A stretch of 64,000 bases of DNA, from positions 1 through 64,000 of the forward strand of contig CANNRR010000002.1 in assembly GCA_947508055.1 (NCBI GenBank), in the 5' to 3' direction. A program made the position numbers and the translations under genes. Of this stretch, positions 6,754 through 13,534 are shown in pieces (within the stretch, counting starts at the first letter, position 1; each line of letters starts with the position of its first letter). The notes below the pieces were generated by a model, which was given only the letters and a program-made list of their open reading frames with translations, did not search any database and was not told the DNA's origin. Source of the stretch: Burkholderiales bacterium. Lineage in GTDB: Bacteria > Pseudomonadota > Gammaproteobacteria > Burkholderiales > Burkholderiaceae_C.

Positions 6754-8923
6754 CGGTCACCCGCCCCCGCACGGTGCGCGGTGTCGATGGGAACAGGTAG
6801 ATGCCGCCCCAGTATTGCGTGGGCGCCTCGCGCCAATAACTACGGTCGGTCAGGTTCTCCACGTTCAAGTTCCACTGCGTGGCCTTGCCGATCAACCGAT
6901 TCTGGTAGCGCAGTCCGGCATCGAGTTGCCACGCTGAAGGCAGCGCGACAGAGCCGTCTGCCGTCACGTTCTTGCCGCGATCTGAAGTCAGAAGGCCGTT
7001 GAACGACAGGCCGCGCACGGCAGCGATCTTGTAATCGGCAAACAGGGATGCCTTGGTCTTTGGCACGTTGGTCACCCACTGACCTACCAATGCGGGGTCA
7101 ATCGCTGCGGTGTATTTGGCGTCGATCACGGTCAGACTGGCTTGCAGCGACAGTTGGGCATCCAACTGACCGACCGCCGCCAGTTCCAGCCCACGGTGGC
7201 GAGCGGTTTTCCCTCCAGCTACGCGCAACGGCATGCCGCTGGCCGTGGGCTGGTCATCGGCATAGGGTTTGTCGATGCTGAAGGCGGCCGCAGACACCAA
7301 TACGCGTGGGCTAGGCTGCCACTTCACGCCCACTTCGGTCTGCTCGCTCTTGAGTGCCGGCAACACCTGCCCGGCGTTGATAAACATGGTGGGGCGATTG
7401 GGAACCGCTTCCAACTCTGCACCCTGCCCCCAGGATGCGTAGAGCATGGTGCTAGCCAGTGGTGACCATGACAAGCCCGCCCAAGGGGTGGTCACGGTCT
7501 GGTCGAATGCAATGGCGCGTGAGCCATCGCTGCGCTCGCTGCTGCGGTTCAGCTGTGAAGTGCGAAAGCCCACGAAGCTTTGCACGCTGCTGGTCAGGTC
7601 GCTGACCATTGCAACTGACGCGTCCACTGAGCGTTCGCGGCTGTTGGTGTTGAGGTCCAGGGGCGTTCCATCGCCAGGCGGTGCCACGGGTTTGTCGATG
7701 TTGGTGGAGCCCACATAGTTGTAGGCCTGCTTGGGCGCCAGGTCCACGCGTGCGTTGCGCCCGCGCAAACCGAGGCTGATGCGGTGCTGCACACCCAGCG
7801 CAGCAACCTTGCCTTGCAGTTTTGCATCCCACGCCCACGTGCTGCGTTCTTCGCCTTCGCTGCGGTAGTCGTAAATGTCGACATCGCCATTGGCACACAG
7901 GCCGGGGTAGACGTAGTTGGTAGCGTTGCTGCAACCGTCGGGAAAGGCGAGGCGGTCGTGCACCACGGTGCGCTGTGTGCCCAGTCCCAGATGGGCCTGC
8001 CAGTCGGCGTTGACCTGATGGGCGATAGCGAACTGGGCGTTGGCACTGAAGGCCTCAAACGGTTGCGACCAGTTCTGATTGTTCAGGTTCAAGCGCGAGT
8101 AGTTGCTGGCCGGGAGTGTGTCCGCCACGCCGTCGCCGTTGGCATCGAGTAGCCCCAGGCCAGGGACCGAAGGCTGCTTCTTGTGGTGGTATTCCAGGTC
8201 GGCCGATAGCTTGGTGGCGGGCGATGCCATAGCAAACAGCGCCAGACTGGCGAACTCGCGCTTGCCGTCTGCGCGGTCGAACCGGGTGTGCAGGTCTTCG
8301 GCGGCCAGGTTGACGCGCACGCCCACGGCGCCCCATGCGGTGTTGGAGTCCAGATGCACCTTGGTGCCGCCATTGCCATCGGCTCCCATCGATGCGTTAG
8401 TGAAGGCATCGAGCTGGGGTGTTTTTGTGACGAAGTTGACCAAACCGCCAGGGGCTGAGACGCCCGACTGCAGACCTGCTACGCCCTTCAGCACCTCGAT
8501 TCGCTCCTTGTTCTCCAGCGCGATGGGGGCGTAGTTCGACACGGGCAAGCCGTTGCGCAAAAAGTTGTTGCTTTGGTCCAGCAGGAATCCGCGTACCGCC
8601 AGACCTTCGATGTAACCGGTGGTGTTGTAGCTGTCTGCCAACGAGGCATCGAGCTTGATGGCCTGTGACAGGCTGCTGGATGCGGTGGCGGCCAGCAGGT
8701 CCGCGCCCAGAACGGTCACGCTTTGCGGTGTTTTGGCCAGGGTCAGGCCCAAGCCGCCTACATCGGCACGGTCTGCCTCCAGAACGGGCGCGGCTTTGCC
8801 GGTAACGGTGACCGCGTCCAGGCGTTGTGAGGGGCTTGCGGTTTGAGTCCATCCGGGAGCCGCAAACAGCAGGGTCAGCGCCGCAGCGCTGGGGGAAAGT
8901 TTGAAATGAGAACGGGTTGCCAT
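6743..8923 (-). CDS. TonB-dependent outer-membrane receptor, TPP-riboswitch controlled
   Basis: A 726-residue outer-membrane receptor. Residues 1-27 are a signal peptide ending in APGWTQ. A TonB-box-like LDAVTVTGKA follows at about 35. The plug domain (TPQSVTVLGADLL, YIEGLAVRGFLLDQSNNFLRNGLP, IEVLKGVAGLQSGVSAPGGLVNFVTKTP) and a 22-strand-type barrel follow, ending in the aromatic VTVEF. By sequence alone it looks like a siderophore receptor. The TPP riboswitch in its leader (8999-9084) argues instead that it imports thiamine or a thiamine derivative, as proposed for riboswitch-linked receptors in Bacteroidetes. It is followed, with an 11-base overlap, by a NadR-like kinase. No inner-membrane transporter gene such as pnuT is next to it. 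Confidence 0.88.
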   Translation of the reverse strand: MATRSHFKLSPSAAALTLLFAAPGWTQTASPSQRLDAVTVTGKAAPVLEADRADVGGLGLTLAKTPQSVTVLGADLLAATASSSLSQAIKLDASLADSYNTTGYIEGLAVRGFLLDQSNNFLRNGLPVSNYAPIALENKERIEVLKGVAGLQSGVSAPGGLVNFVTKTPQLDAFTNASMGADGNGGTKVHLDSNTAWGAVGVRVNLAAEDLHTRFDRADGKREFASLALFAMASPATKLSADLEYHHKKQPSVPGLGLLDANGDGVADTLPASNYSRLNLNNQNWSQPFEAFSANAQFAIAHQVNADWQAHLGLGTQRTVVHDRLAFPDGCSNATNYVYPGLCANGDVDIYDYRSEGEERSTWAWDAKLQGKVAALGVQHRISLGLRGRNARVDLAPKQAYNYVGSTNIDKPVAPPGDGTPLDLNTNSRERSVDASVAMVSDLTSSVQSFVGFRTSQLNRSSERSDGSRAIAFDQTVTTPWAGLSWSPLASTMLYASWGQGAELEAVPNRPTMFINAGQVLPALKSEQTEVGVKWQPSPRVLVSAAAFSIDKPYADDQPTASGMPLRVAGGKTARHRGLELAAVGQLDAQLSLQASLTVIDAKYTAAIDPALVGQWVTNVPKTKASLFADYKIAAVRGLSFNGLLTSDRGKNVTADGSVALPSAWQLDAGLRYQNRLIGKATQWNLNVENLTDRSYWREAPTQYWGGIYLFPSTPRTVRGRVTVEF

Positions 8924-8998
8924 CGAGAGCCCTTATTCGACGGCAGGGGGTGCAGATTGGCTAGGACGTCCCACAAAGGAGTGTCCAGCATTTTCGTC

Positions 8999-9084
8999 AC
9001 GCTTCCCTGCGCAAGAATTACCTTGATCAAGTTCCAGGGTGTTATCTCAGCCAACCGCCTCGCGACAGTCAGCACCCCTAGCGT
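8999..9084 (-). promoter_or_regulatory. TPP (THI-box) riboswitch
   Basis: Read on the minus strand, all the conserved blocks of the thiamine pyrophosphate aptamer are present in order. CTAGGGGTGC lies at 9081-9072, GGCTGAGATAACACCC at 9052-9037, ACTTGATCAAGGTAAT at about 9032-9017, and GCAGGGAAGC at 9010-9001. The ends ACGCT and AGCGT close helix P1. It lies about 75 bases before the start of the TonB-dependent receptor gene. I see no strong intrinsic terminator between aptamer and start codon, so control could be by masking the ribosome binding site. Confidence 0.93.
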
Positions 9085-9185
9085 TTACGGGACGGCTGGA
9101 TGCCGACCCGATGGGAGTATTGTAGACGGGTGTCAACCCCAGACATGGCCCGCCGCCCTGCGCAGCCGCCCTGCGCTTGGCAAAC

Positions 9186-9590
9186 TCATGCGTTCGACAA
9201 CGTCGCCAGGAAGGCTCGGTACTTTTTGCCCGAGCCGACGATATGTCCGATCCACCAGAGGGCCAGAAATCTTTGGAGTTCGATATTTTCAAAGTTTTCC
9301 GTCGTGATGATTTCGTTGGCCAGATAGTTAAATTCGGCGTGTTCGTTTTGGTGCTCTTCCAGCATGGGATAACTGCATTGGGTGAGCAGCGTCTCTTCGG
9401 CAGAGAAGTGCTCACCAGCTTGGGCCATGAGTGCATCGAAGACGGTCTTGAATTGCTGGTCGCCCGCCTGTCCAGCATCCGAGAGGCAGTCGGCCAAGGT
9501 ATTGCACTGCGCCAGAATATCCTGGTGCTGACGGTCGAGGGTTTCATGACCCATGCTGTAGCCTGGATTCCATTGCACGCGATTCGGCAT
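9186..9590 (-). CDS. bacteriohemerythrin-like protein lacking the Asp iron ligand
   Basis: A 134-residue hemerythrin-fold protein. The start at ATG 9590 follows AGGAAACGAACA. The di-iron motifs are mostly present: GHETLDRQHQ (His), GEHFSAEET (His and Glu), LEEHQNEHAEF (two His) and the last His in WWIGHIVGSGKKY. In typical bacteriohemerythrins this last motif is HIxGTDKKY, whose Asp bridges the irons. Here that residue is Gly (codon GGC), so the oxygen-binding site may be altered. It is the last gene of a minus-strand cluster with a tetraheme cytochrome c and an NrfD-like subunit, 35 bases after an unknown gene. Confidence 0.85.
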   Translation of the reverse strand: MPNRVQWNPGYSMGHETLDRQHQDILAQCNTLADCLSDAGQAGDQQFKTVFDALMAQAGEHFSAEETLLTQCSYPMLEEHQNEHAEFNYLANEIITTENFENIELQRFLALWWIGHIVGSGKKYRAFLATLSNA

Positions 9591-9625
9591 TGTTCGTTTC
9601 CTGTCCTGTTCCGAAATATCCGTAC

Positions 9626-10093
9626 TCAAAAACCCAGCGACTCGACGATGGCCACCAGGTCGGCGAAGTTGGCGGCCTCGAGCTTCTTCGCCAAGGCGCC
9701 TTTGTCCAATCCGTCGCATTCGAACTTTGTCATGGTGACTTCAAAGGACAGTTCTTCAATCTCCAGCGGCGACATGAAGCCGATGTGGCAGATGTGTGCG
9801 AGGCAAAGGCGCTCCGGCTCGCTGAGTTCGAGTCCGTGGCGCCTGAGTATTTCCAGGTATCGCTCGGCGGTGCGGTTCAGTTTTCCGCTGATCTCCAGGG
9901 TGTTCTTCTGCCCCTCCGCCAGAATAGCCAGGGGGGGGCCAAAGAAGACGTTGGTCTTTCCGACATTGCGCGTCTTTTCCGACGCCGTCAGGGCCGGGGC
10001 AATCCAACTCGGGTCACCCCTTTGCGGGTTAGCTTGGGGCGCCGATGCATCGCCATCTGTGACTTGTGTCATGTCAGTGTTGTGCGACGCCAT
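9626..10093 (-). CDS. conserved-looking protein of unknown function in the respiratory cluster
   Basis: 155 residues, not recognised. It has no signal peptide and no membrane segment. The N-terminal ~45 residues are Pro/Ala/Asp-rich and probably disordered. The rest looks like a compact helical domain: NVFFGPPLAILAEGQKNTLE, then RYLEILRRHGLELSEPERLCLAHICHIGFMSP, then ALAKKLEAANFADLVAIVESLGF. The CLAHICHIG stretch has two Cys and two His close together, but its spacing (Cys-x4-Cys-His) is not a heme motif. It overlaps the upstream cytochrome gene by 20 bases if ATG 10093 is used; an alternative start at ATG 10072 follows directly after the cytochrome stop. Neither has a good ribosome binding site, suggesting coupled translation. 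Confidence 0.65.
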   Translation of the reverse strand: MASHNTDMTQVTDGDASAPQANPQRGDPSWIAPALTASEKTRNVGKTNVFFGPPLAILAEGQKNTLEISGKLNRTAERYLEILRRHGLELSEPERLCLAHICHIGFMSPLEIEELSFEVTMTKFECDGLDKGALAKKLEAANFADLVAIVESLGF

Positions 10094-10877
10094 GCAGGAG
10101 TTCGTGCTTGGCGTCCTTCATCCCTTTCGGTAACTGGGGCGGAGTCTCTGGTGCAATCTGGATGAAGCCCCTGTTGCGTGCACCGTCCTGCACGTTGTGC
10201 GGGTTATGGCATTCAGTGCAGGTAAACCAGCGCTTCTTGCCCGTGCTGGCCCATTCGCCGATTCGCTTGCCGTGGATGCCGTCTCGCCAGTCGCGCATCT
10301 TGTCGCCGTGGCATTTGCCGCACAACAGCTGCGGTTGGTCAAAGCTCACGGGGTCGCCAAAGTTGTCCACCAACTTGTTGCGCTGGGTGGTGTGGTGGCA
10401 GTCCAAGCACCAGATGCGTTCACGACCGTGCTGCAGGTTCTGAAGGTCAGGCACCATGGCTGCCATCGTCGGTATCGGAGTCGGCTTTTTACTCGTCGGC
10501 AACTTCGGTGGATTGAATTTTGGGCCCACTCCGTTATGACAGGCTACGCCGCACAAAGGCATCAGTGCGAGTTTCTCGGAGCGTGGTTTGACCACCGCGT
10601 GACCTGGTGGAATCTTATCCAGCAGGGGCATTTTCCCCATCGGCACGGTGCCATCGAATGGGTCGCCCCACCACAACACTGCGCCAGTTAGTGGGGAACA
10701 CTTCACATTAGGCCAGCCCGGCTGAAGGTCACGCTTAATGACTTCGGATGCGCCCTTGCGGCTCTCAAAACAACTCGTTTCGGGTTGCGGCGCCGGTTGT
10801 GCCGGTTGCGAAAAAACGGAAGAAACCATCCCGCCGAAAAAGACCAGAAGCAATGCGCTGAATGTGAGTTTTTTCAT
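10074..10877 (-). CDS. periplasmic multiheme (tetraheme) cytochrome c
   Basis: A 267-residue secreted cytochrome. The start is ATG 10877 after a GAGGCAAG site; residues 1-24 (MKKLTFSALLLVFFGG...) are a signal peptide. Heme-attachment motifs in order are CGVACH, a CxxxCH variant that may or may not bind heme, then CLDCH, CGKCH and CTECH. It follows the NrfD-like gene after 10 bases and so probably carries electrons between that membrane complex and a periplasmic partner. Between heme sites the protein is rich in Pro and Lys. It does not match NapB, NrfB or the short triheme DsrJ in a way I can support, so no symbol is given. Confidence 0.85.
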   Translation of the reverse strand: MKKLTFSALLLVFFGGMVSSVFSQPAQPAPQPETSCFESRKGASEVIKRDLQPGWPNVKCSPLTGAVLWWGDPFDGTVPMGKMPLLDKIPPGHAVVKPRSEKLALMPLCGVACHNGVGPKFNPPKLPTSKKPTPIPTMAAMVPDLQNLQHGRERIWCLDCHHTTQRNKLVDNFGDPVSFDQPQLLCGKCHGDKMRDWRDGIHGKRIGEWASTGKKRWFTCTECHNPHNVQDGARNRGFIQIAPETPPQLPKGMKDAKHELLHGVAQH

Positions 10878-10887
10878 GATGCTTGCC

Positions 10888-12174
10888 TCACTGTGATGCG
10901 CTGGTGGTCGCCTTGGTGCTGTTCGAAAAATCAACCGATTTCTCCGCAGCACCGCCAGCGTATTTGACATCGCCCACCAGGATGCCGATGGCGCCCTTGA
11001 GCAAAATGGTCAGGATGATGAAGCCAATAGCCCAGTCGCCCAAACTCATCACCACTTCGATAAAAGTGGGGTAGTACTCGGTCACTTCTCCGATGGGTGT
11101 AGGGATGAAACCGGGCACGATCAGCCCCATGCCCTTCTCGATCCAGATACCGACAAAGGCCAGCACGCAGGCAATCGGCAGCAGTTTGTAGTTGCTGCGT
11201 ACGCTGGGAATCAGAAACATCACAAAGGCGACGATCATGAATACCAGCGAACTCCAGAACCAGGGCACGAGGCTGGTCAGACCATGCAAACCGAACATCA
11301 AATAGTAAAGACCGTTGGCATGCTCGGTCCGCGCATACAGCTCAACCACGATTTCAGACATGGTCAGGAAAAGTGCGAGCCCCAAACACCAGGTAACGAT
11401 GGTGGCCAGCAGATTGATGGCACTGTCCTGAATCCACATCTTGGTGTTATTGCGGATGATCATGAAGGCCAGGATGATCAGGCACGGGCCAGCCGCAAAC
11501 GCCGTGGTAATGAAGCGTATCGGCATCATGCTGTGGAACCACATGGGACGCGCGGGCATCGTTGAGATCAGGAAGGCCGTAACGGTGTGAATGCTGAGCG
11601 CCCATACGATGGATGTGTAAACCAGGGGCATGAAGATCTTGTTGTTGACCTGAGTGCCGGTGTATTTCGAATAGAGGTAGTAAAACCCGCAAACGAAATT
11701 GAGTGCAAGGTAGCCAGTGAGCGCCAGCACGTCCCAGGCCAACATGGAGCCCGGAAGGTTGAAGATGCCAACAAACGGAAGCATGTGCCATAGCCGGTCA
11801 GGTCGACCCATGTGGGCAAAAACGAACAGCATGACCATGCAGACCGCTGATATCGCCAGCATTTCACCCAGCACCGTCACTTCATGCATGGCCTTGTGGT
11901 GGTAAACGTAGGCGGGAAAGACGATGGTCACCGCACCGGCCGCTACGCCGACCAGAAACACCAGATTGGCGAAGTACAAACCGTCGTGAATCTGGCTGGT
12001 CATACCGGTAACGATCAGTCCCTCGGTGTTCTGCAGGTAGAACGCGTACAGAGCACCCGCGCTGAGGAGCGCAAGAAAGCCCATCCAGGCATAAAACTTT
12101 GCGCCGCCCTTGATGACGTAGCGCGTGTAGTCGGTGGTGAAGTTGATGAGTTTTTCCACAATCAGGCTCCTCAA
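10888..12174 (-). CDS. NrfD/PsrC-family membrane subunit, DsrP-like
   Basis: A 428-residue integral membrane protein with about ten hydrophobic segments, of the NrfD/PsrC/DsrP family that exchanges electrons with the quinone pool. Features include GAVTIVFPAYVYHHKAMHEVT, FAHMGRPDRLWHMLP, STMPARPMWFHSMMPIRF, and close to the C-terminus GFIPTPIGEVTEYYPTFIE, which resembles the GExxEYxPxxxE region of DsrP and Hme proteins. The start ATG 12174 overlaps the stop of the ferredoxin-type gene in an ATGA, so the two subunits are co-translated. No molybdopterin catalytic subunit is encoded nearby, so the electron donor or acceptor is open. Confidence 0.88.
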   Translation of the reverse strand: MRSLIVEKLINFTTDYTRYVIKGGAKFYAWMGFLALLSAGALYAFYLQNTEGLIVTGMTSQIHDGLYFANLVFLVGVAAGAVTIVFPAYVYHHKAMHEVTVLGEMLAISAVCMVMLFVFAHMGRPDRLWHMLPFVGIFNLPGSMLAWDVLALTGYLALNFVCGFYYLYSKYTGTQVNNKIFMPLVYTSIVWALSIHTVTAFLISTMPARPMWFHSMMPIRFITTAFAAGPCLIILAFMIIRNNTKMWIQDSAINLLATIVTWCLGLALFLTMSEIVVELYARTEHANGLYYLMFGLHGLTSLVPWFWSSLVFMIVAFVMFLIPSVRSNYKLLPIACVLAFVGIWIEKGMGLIVPGFIPTPIGEVTEYYPTFIEVVMSLGDWAIGFIILTILLKGAIGILVGDVKYAGGAAEKSVDFSNSTKATTSASQ

Positions 12175-13262
12175 TCGTAGAAGTAAAAGAACTTCGGAAA
12201 GGTATTGAGTTCTGACTTCAGTCGGAACACATTTTTCCTGGCCAAAATCAGGCTAACTTCGCTTTCCGGGTCGAGCAGGTTGCCGAACTTGCGTGCGCCC
12301 ACCGGACATACTTCGACGCAGGCCGGGTATCGCCCCTGGCGCGTTCGCTGCAGGCACCAGTGGCATTTTTCAACCACGCCCCGCATACGTGGTCGGTTGC
12401 CCAGGTAGTGCGTCACCGGGTTCATTTCGTCCTTGGGCAGGACGGGGGTGGTCAGGTTAATGCGGCGCGCCCAGTAAGGGCAGGCGCCCATGCACATGCG
12501 ACAGCCTATGCACCAGTTGTAGTCAATCACCACCGGGCCGTCGGCCTCGCGGTAGGTGGTTCGAACCGGGCACACTTTGACGCAGGGCGGCTTCTCACAC
12601 TGCATGCAGGCAATCGGCATATAAGTGGCATCTTTTTCCGGAACAGCCTCGGGTTCGTAGTGGTACTGGCCTTCGAGAACCTGACCGGCTGGGGTATAGG
12701 CATTGCCACCGACCTGAATTCCTAGCCCCTCTGGATAGCCCTGGTTCATCTTGTCTTGTGAAAATTCCCCACGCTCCATTCGGAGCACCTGGATCCACTC
12801 AATGCGTTGTCCGGGTTCCTTGCCACGCGATTGGTTGTTTTCCTCGACGCAGGCCTTGACGCAGCGGCGACATCCTATGCACTTTCGGATATTCAGGGCG
12901 TACCCCATCAGCACACCCGGTTGCGCCTCAGTGGTATCAACGGTTACTTTCTTGCCGTACTGGGCCGAGTAACGTCGCTCAAGGCGGGCGCGGGCCTCGG
13001 CCTTCTCAGCAGTTGTCATCAACCGGTAGTTGGTCTGGAAATGTTCAGCCCATTCAGTCGTGGCCGTCGGTTCGTCAGTCTGAGCCATCAGTGCAGCCGC
13101 GCCCATCAGCGAAGACATGCTCAGCATGCCGCCAGCTGATAGAAAGTTGCGGCGCGAACTGGTTGTACACGTCCCACACGGTTCGGCTGGATCGGGTTGC
13201 GCGGAACAGGCGGGTGCCCCCTCTGGGTTGGAATCGGGAGTTGGGCTTTTGTTCGAGGTCAC
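12171..13262 (-). CDS. Tat-exported 4x[4Fe-4S] electron-transfer subunit, NrfC/DsrO-like
   Basis: A 363-residue protein with a twin-arginine signal (SRRNFLSAGGMLSMSSLMG at about 36-54). Four cysteine clusters form a polyferredoxin: CIGCRRCVKAC, CMQCEKPPCVKVCP, CIGCRMCMGACP, and CHWCLQRTRQGRYPACVEVCP-type (key Cys at both ends). This is the architecture of the electron-transfer subunit of NrfCD, PsrBC and DsrOP modules. An extra Cys-rich N-terminal tail (about 19-33) precedes the RR motif. It is the first gene of a minus-strand cluster with the NrfD-like subunit, a multiheme cytochrome, an unknown protein and a hemerythrin. An FNR-like site lies about 135 bases upstream. Confidence 0.9.
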   Translation of the reverse strand: MTSNKSPTPDSNPEGAPACSAQPDPAEPCGTCTTSSRRNFLSAGGMLSMSSLMGAAALMAQTDEPTATTEWAEHFQTNYRLMTTAEKAEARARLERRYSAQYGKKVTVDTTEAQPGVLMGYALNIRKCIGCRRCVKACVEENNQSRGKEPGQRIEWIQVLRMERGEFSQDKMNQGYPEGLGIQVGGNAYTPAGQVLEGQYHYEPEAVPEKDATYMPIACMQCEKPPCVKVCPVRTTYREADGPVVIDYNWCIGCRMCMGACPYWARRINLTTPVLPKDEMNPVTHYLGNRPRMRGVVEKCHWCLQRTRQGRYPACVEVCPVGARKFGNLLDPESEVSLILARKNVFRLKSELNTFPKFFYFYD

Positions 13263-13395
13263 AGTCGTTCTCCAGTACAGGTAGAAAATTTCGTATCGTT
13301 TAGGTCACAGCGAACGGCGTCCGACTGTCGAGCTACTGGAACAGGACGTGGCGGTTCAATGACGCGTATGGTAGGAGATAAGAGAAAAAATTTGT

Positions 13396-13409
13396 TTGAT
13401 GTGGATCAT
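13396..13409 (-). promoter_or_regulatory. FNR/ANR-like box upstream of the FeS-NrfD-cytochrome cluster
   Basis: The plus strand reads TTGATGTGGATCAT, matching the FNR consensus TTGAT-N4-ATCAA at nine of ten defined positions. The surrounding DNA is AT-rich. It lies 134 bases before the start of the ferredoxin-type gene, so it would fit activation of a promoter with a start site near 13355. This suggests induction at low oxygen; it is a sequence match only. Confidence 0.5.
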
Positions 13410-13534
13410 GCGATCCTGCCGGTGATCGGTGCGCGGCGGGCCTGCATCACCGATGTCAAGTAAATCAAGGGGCAGAAGGAAAGCAAGACGCGCCAAGCGG
13501 GCATTGCCATGGCGGCGGCATGGTCTCTACGTTG

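Noticed and set aside
12545-12575. GGTTCGAACC-like sequence suggesting a tRNA T-arm
   Set aside because: It lies inside the conserved ferredoxin-type gene and has no surrounding cloverleaf or acceptor stem.
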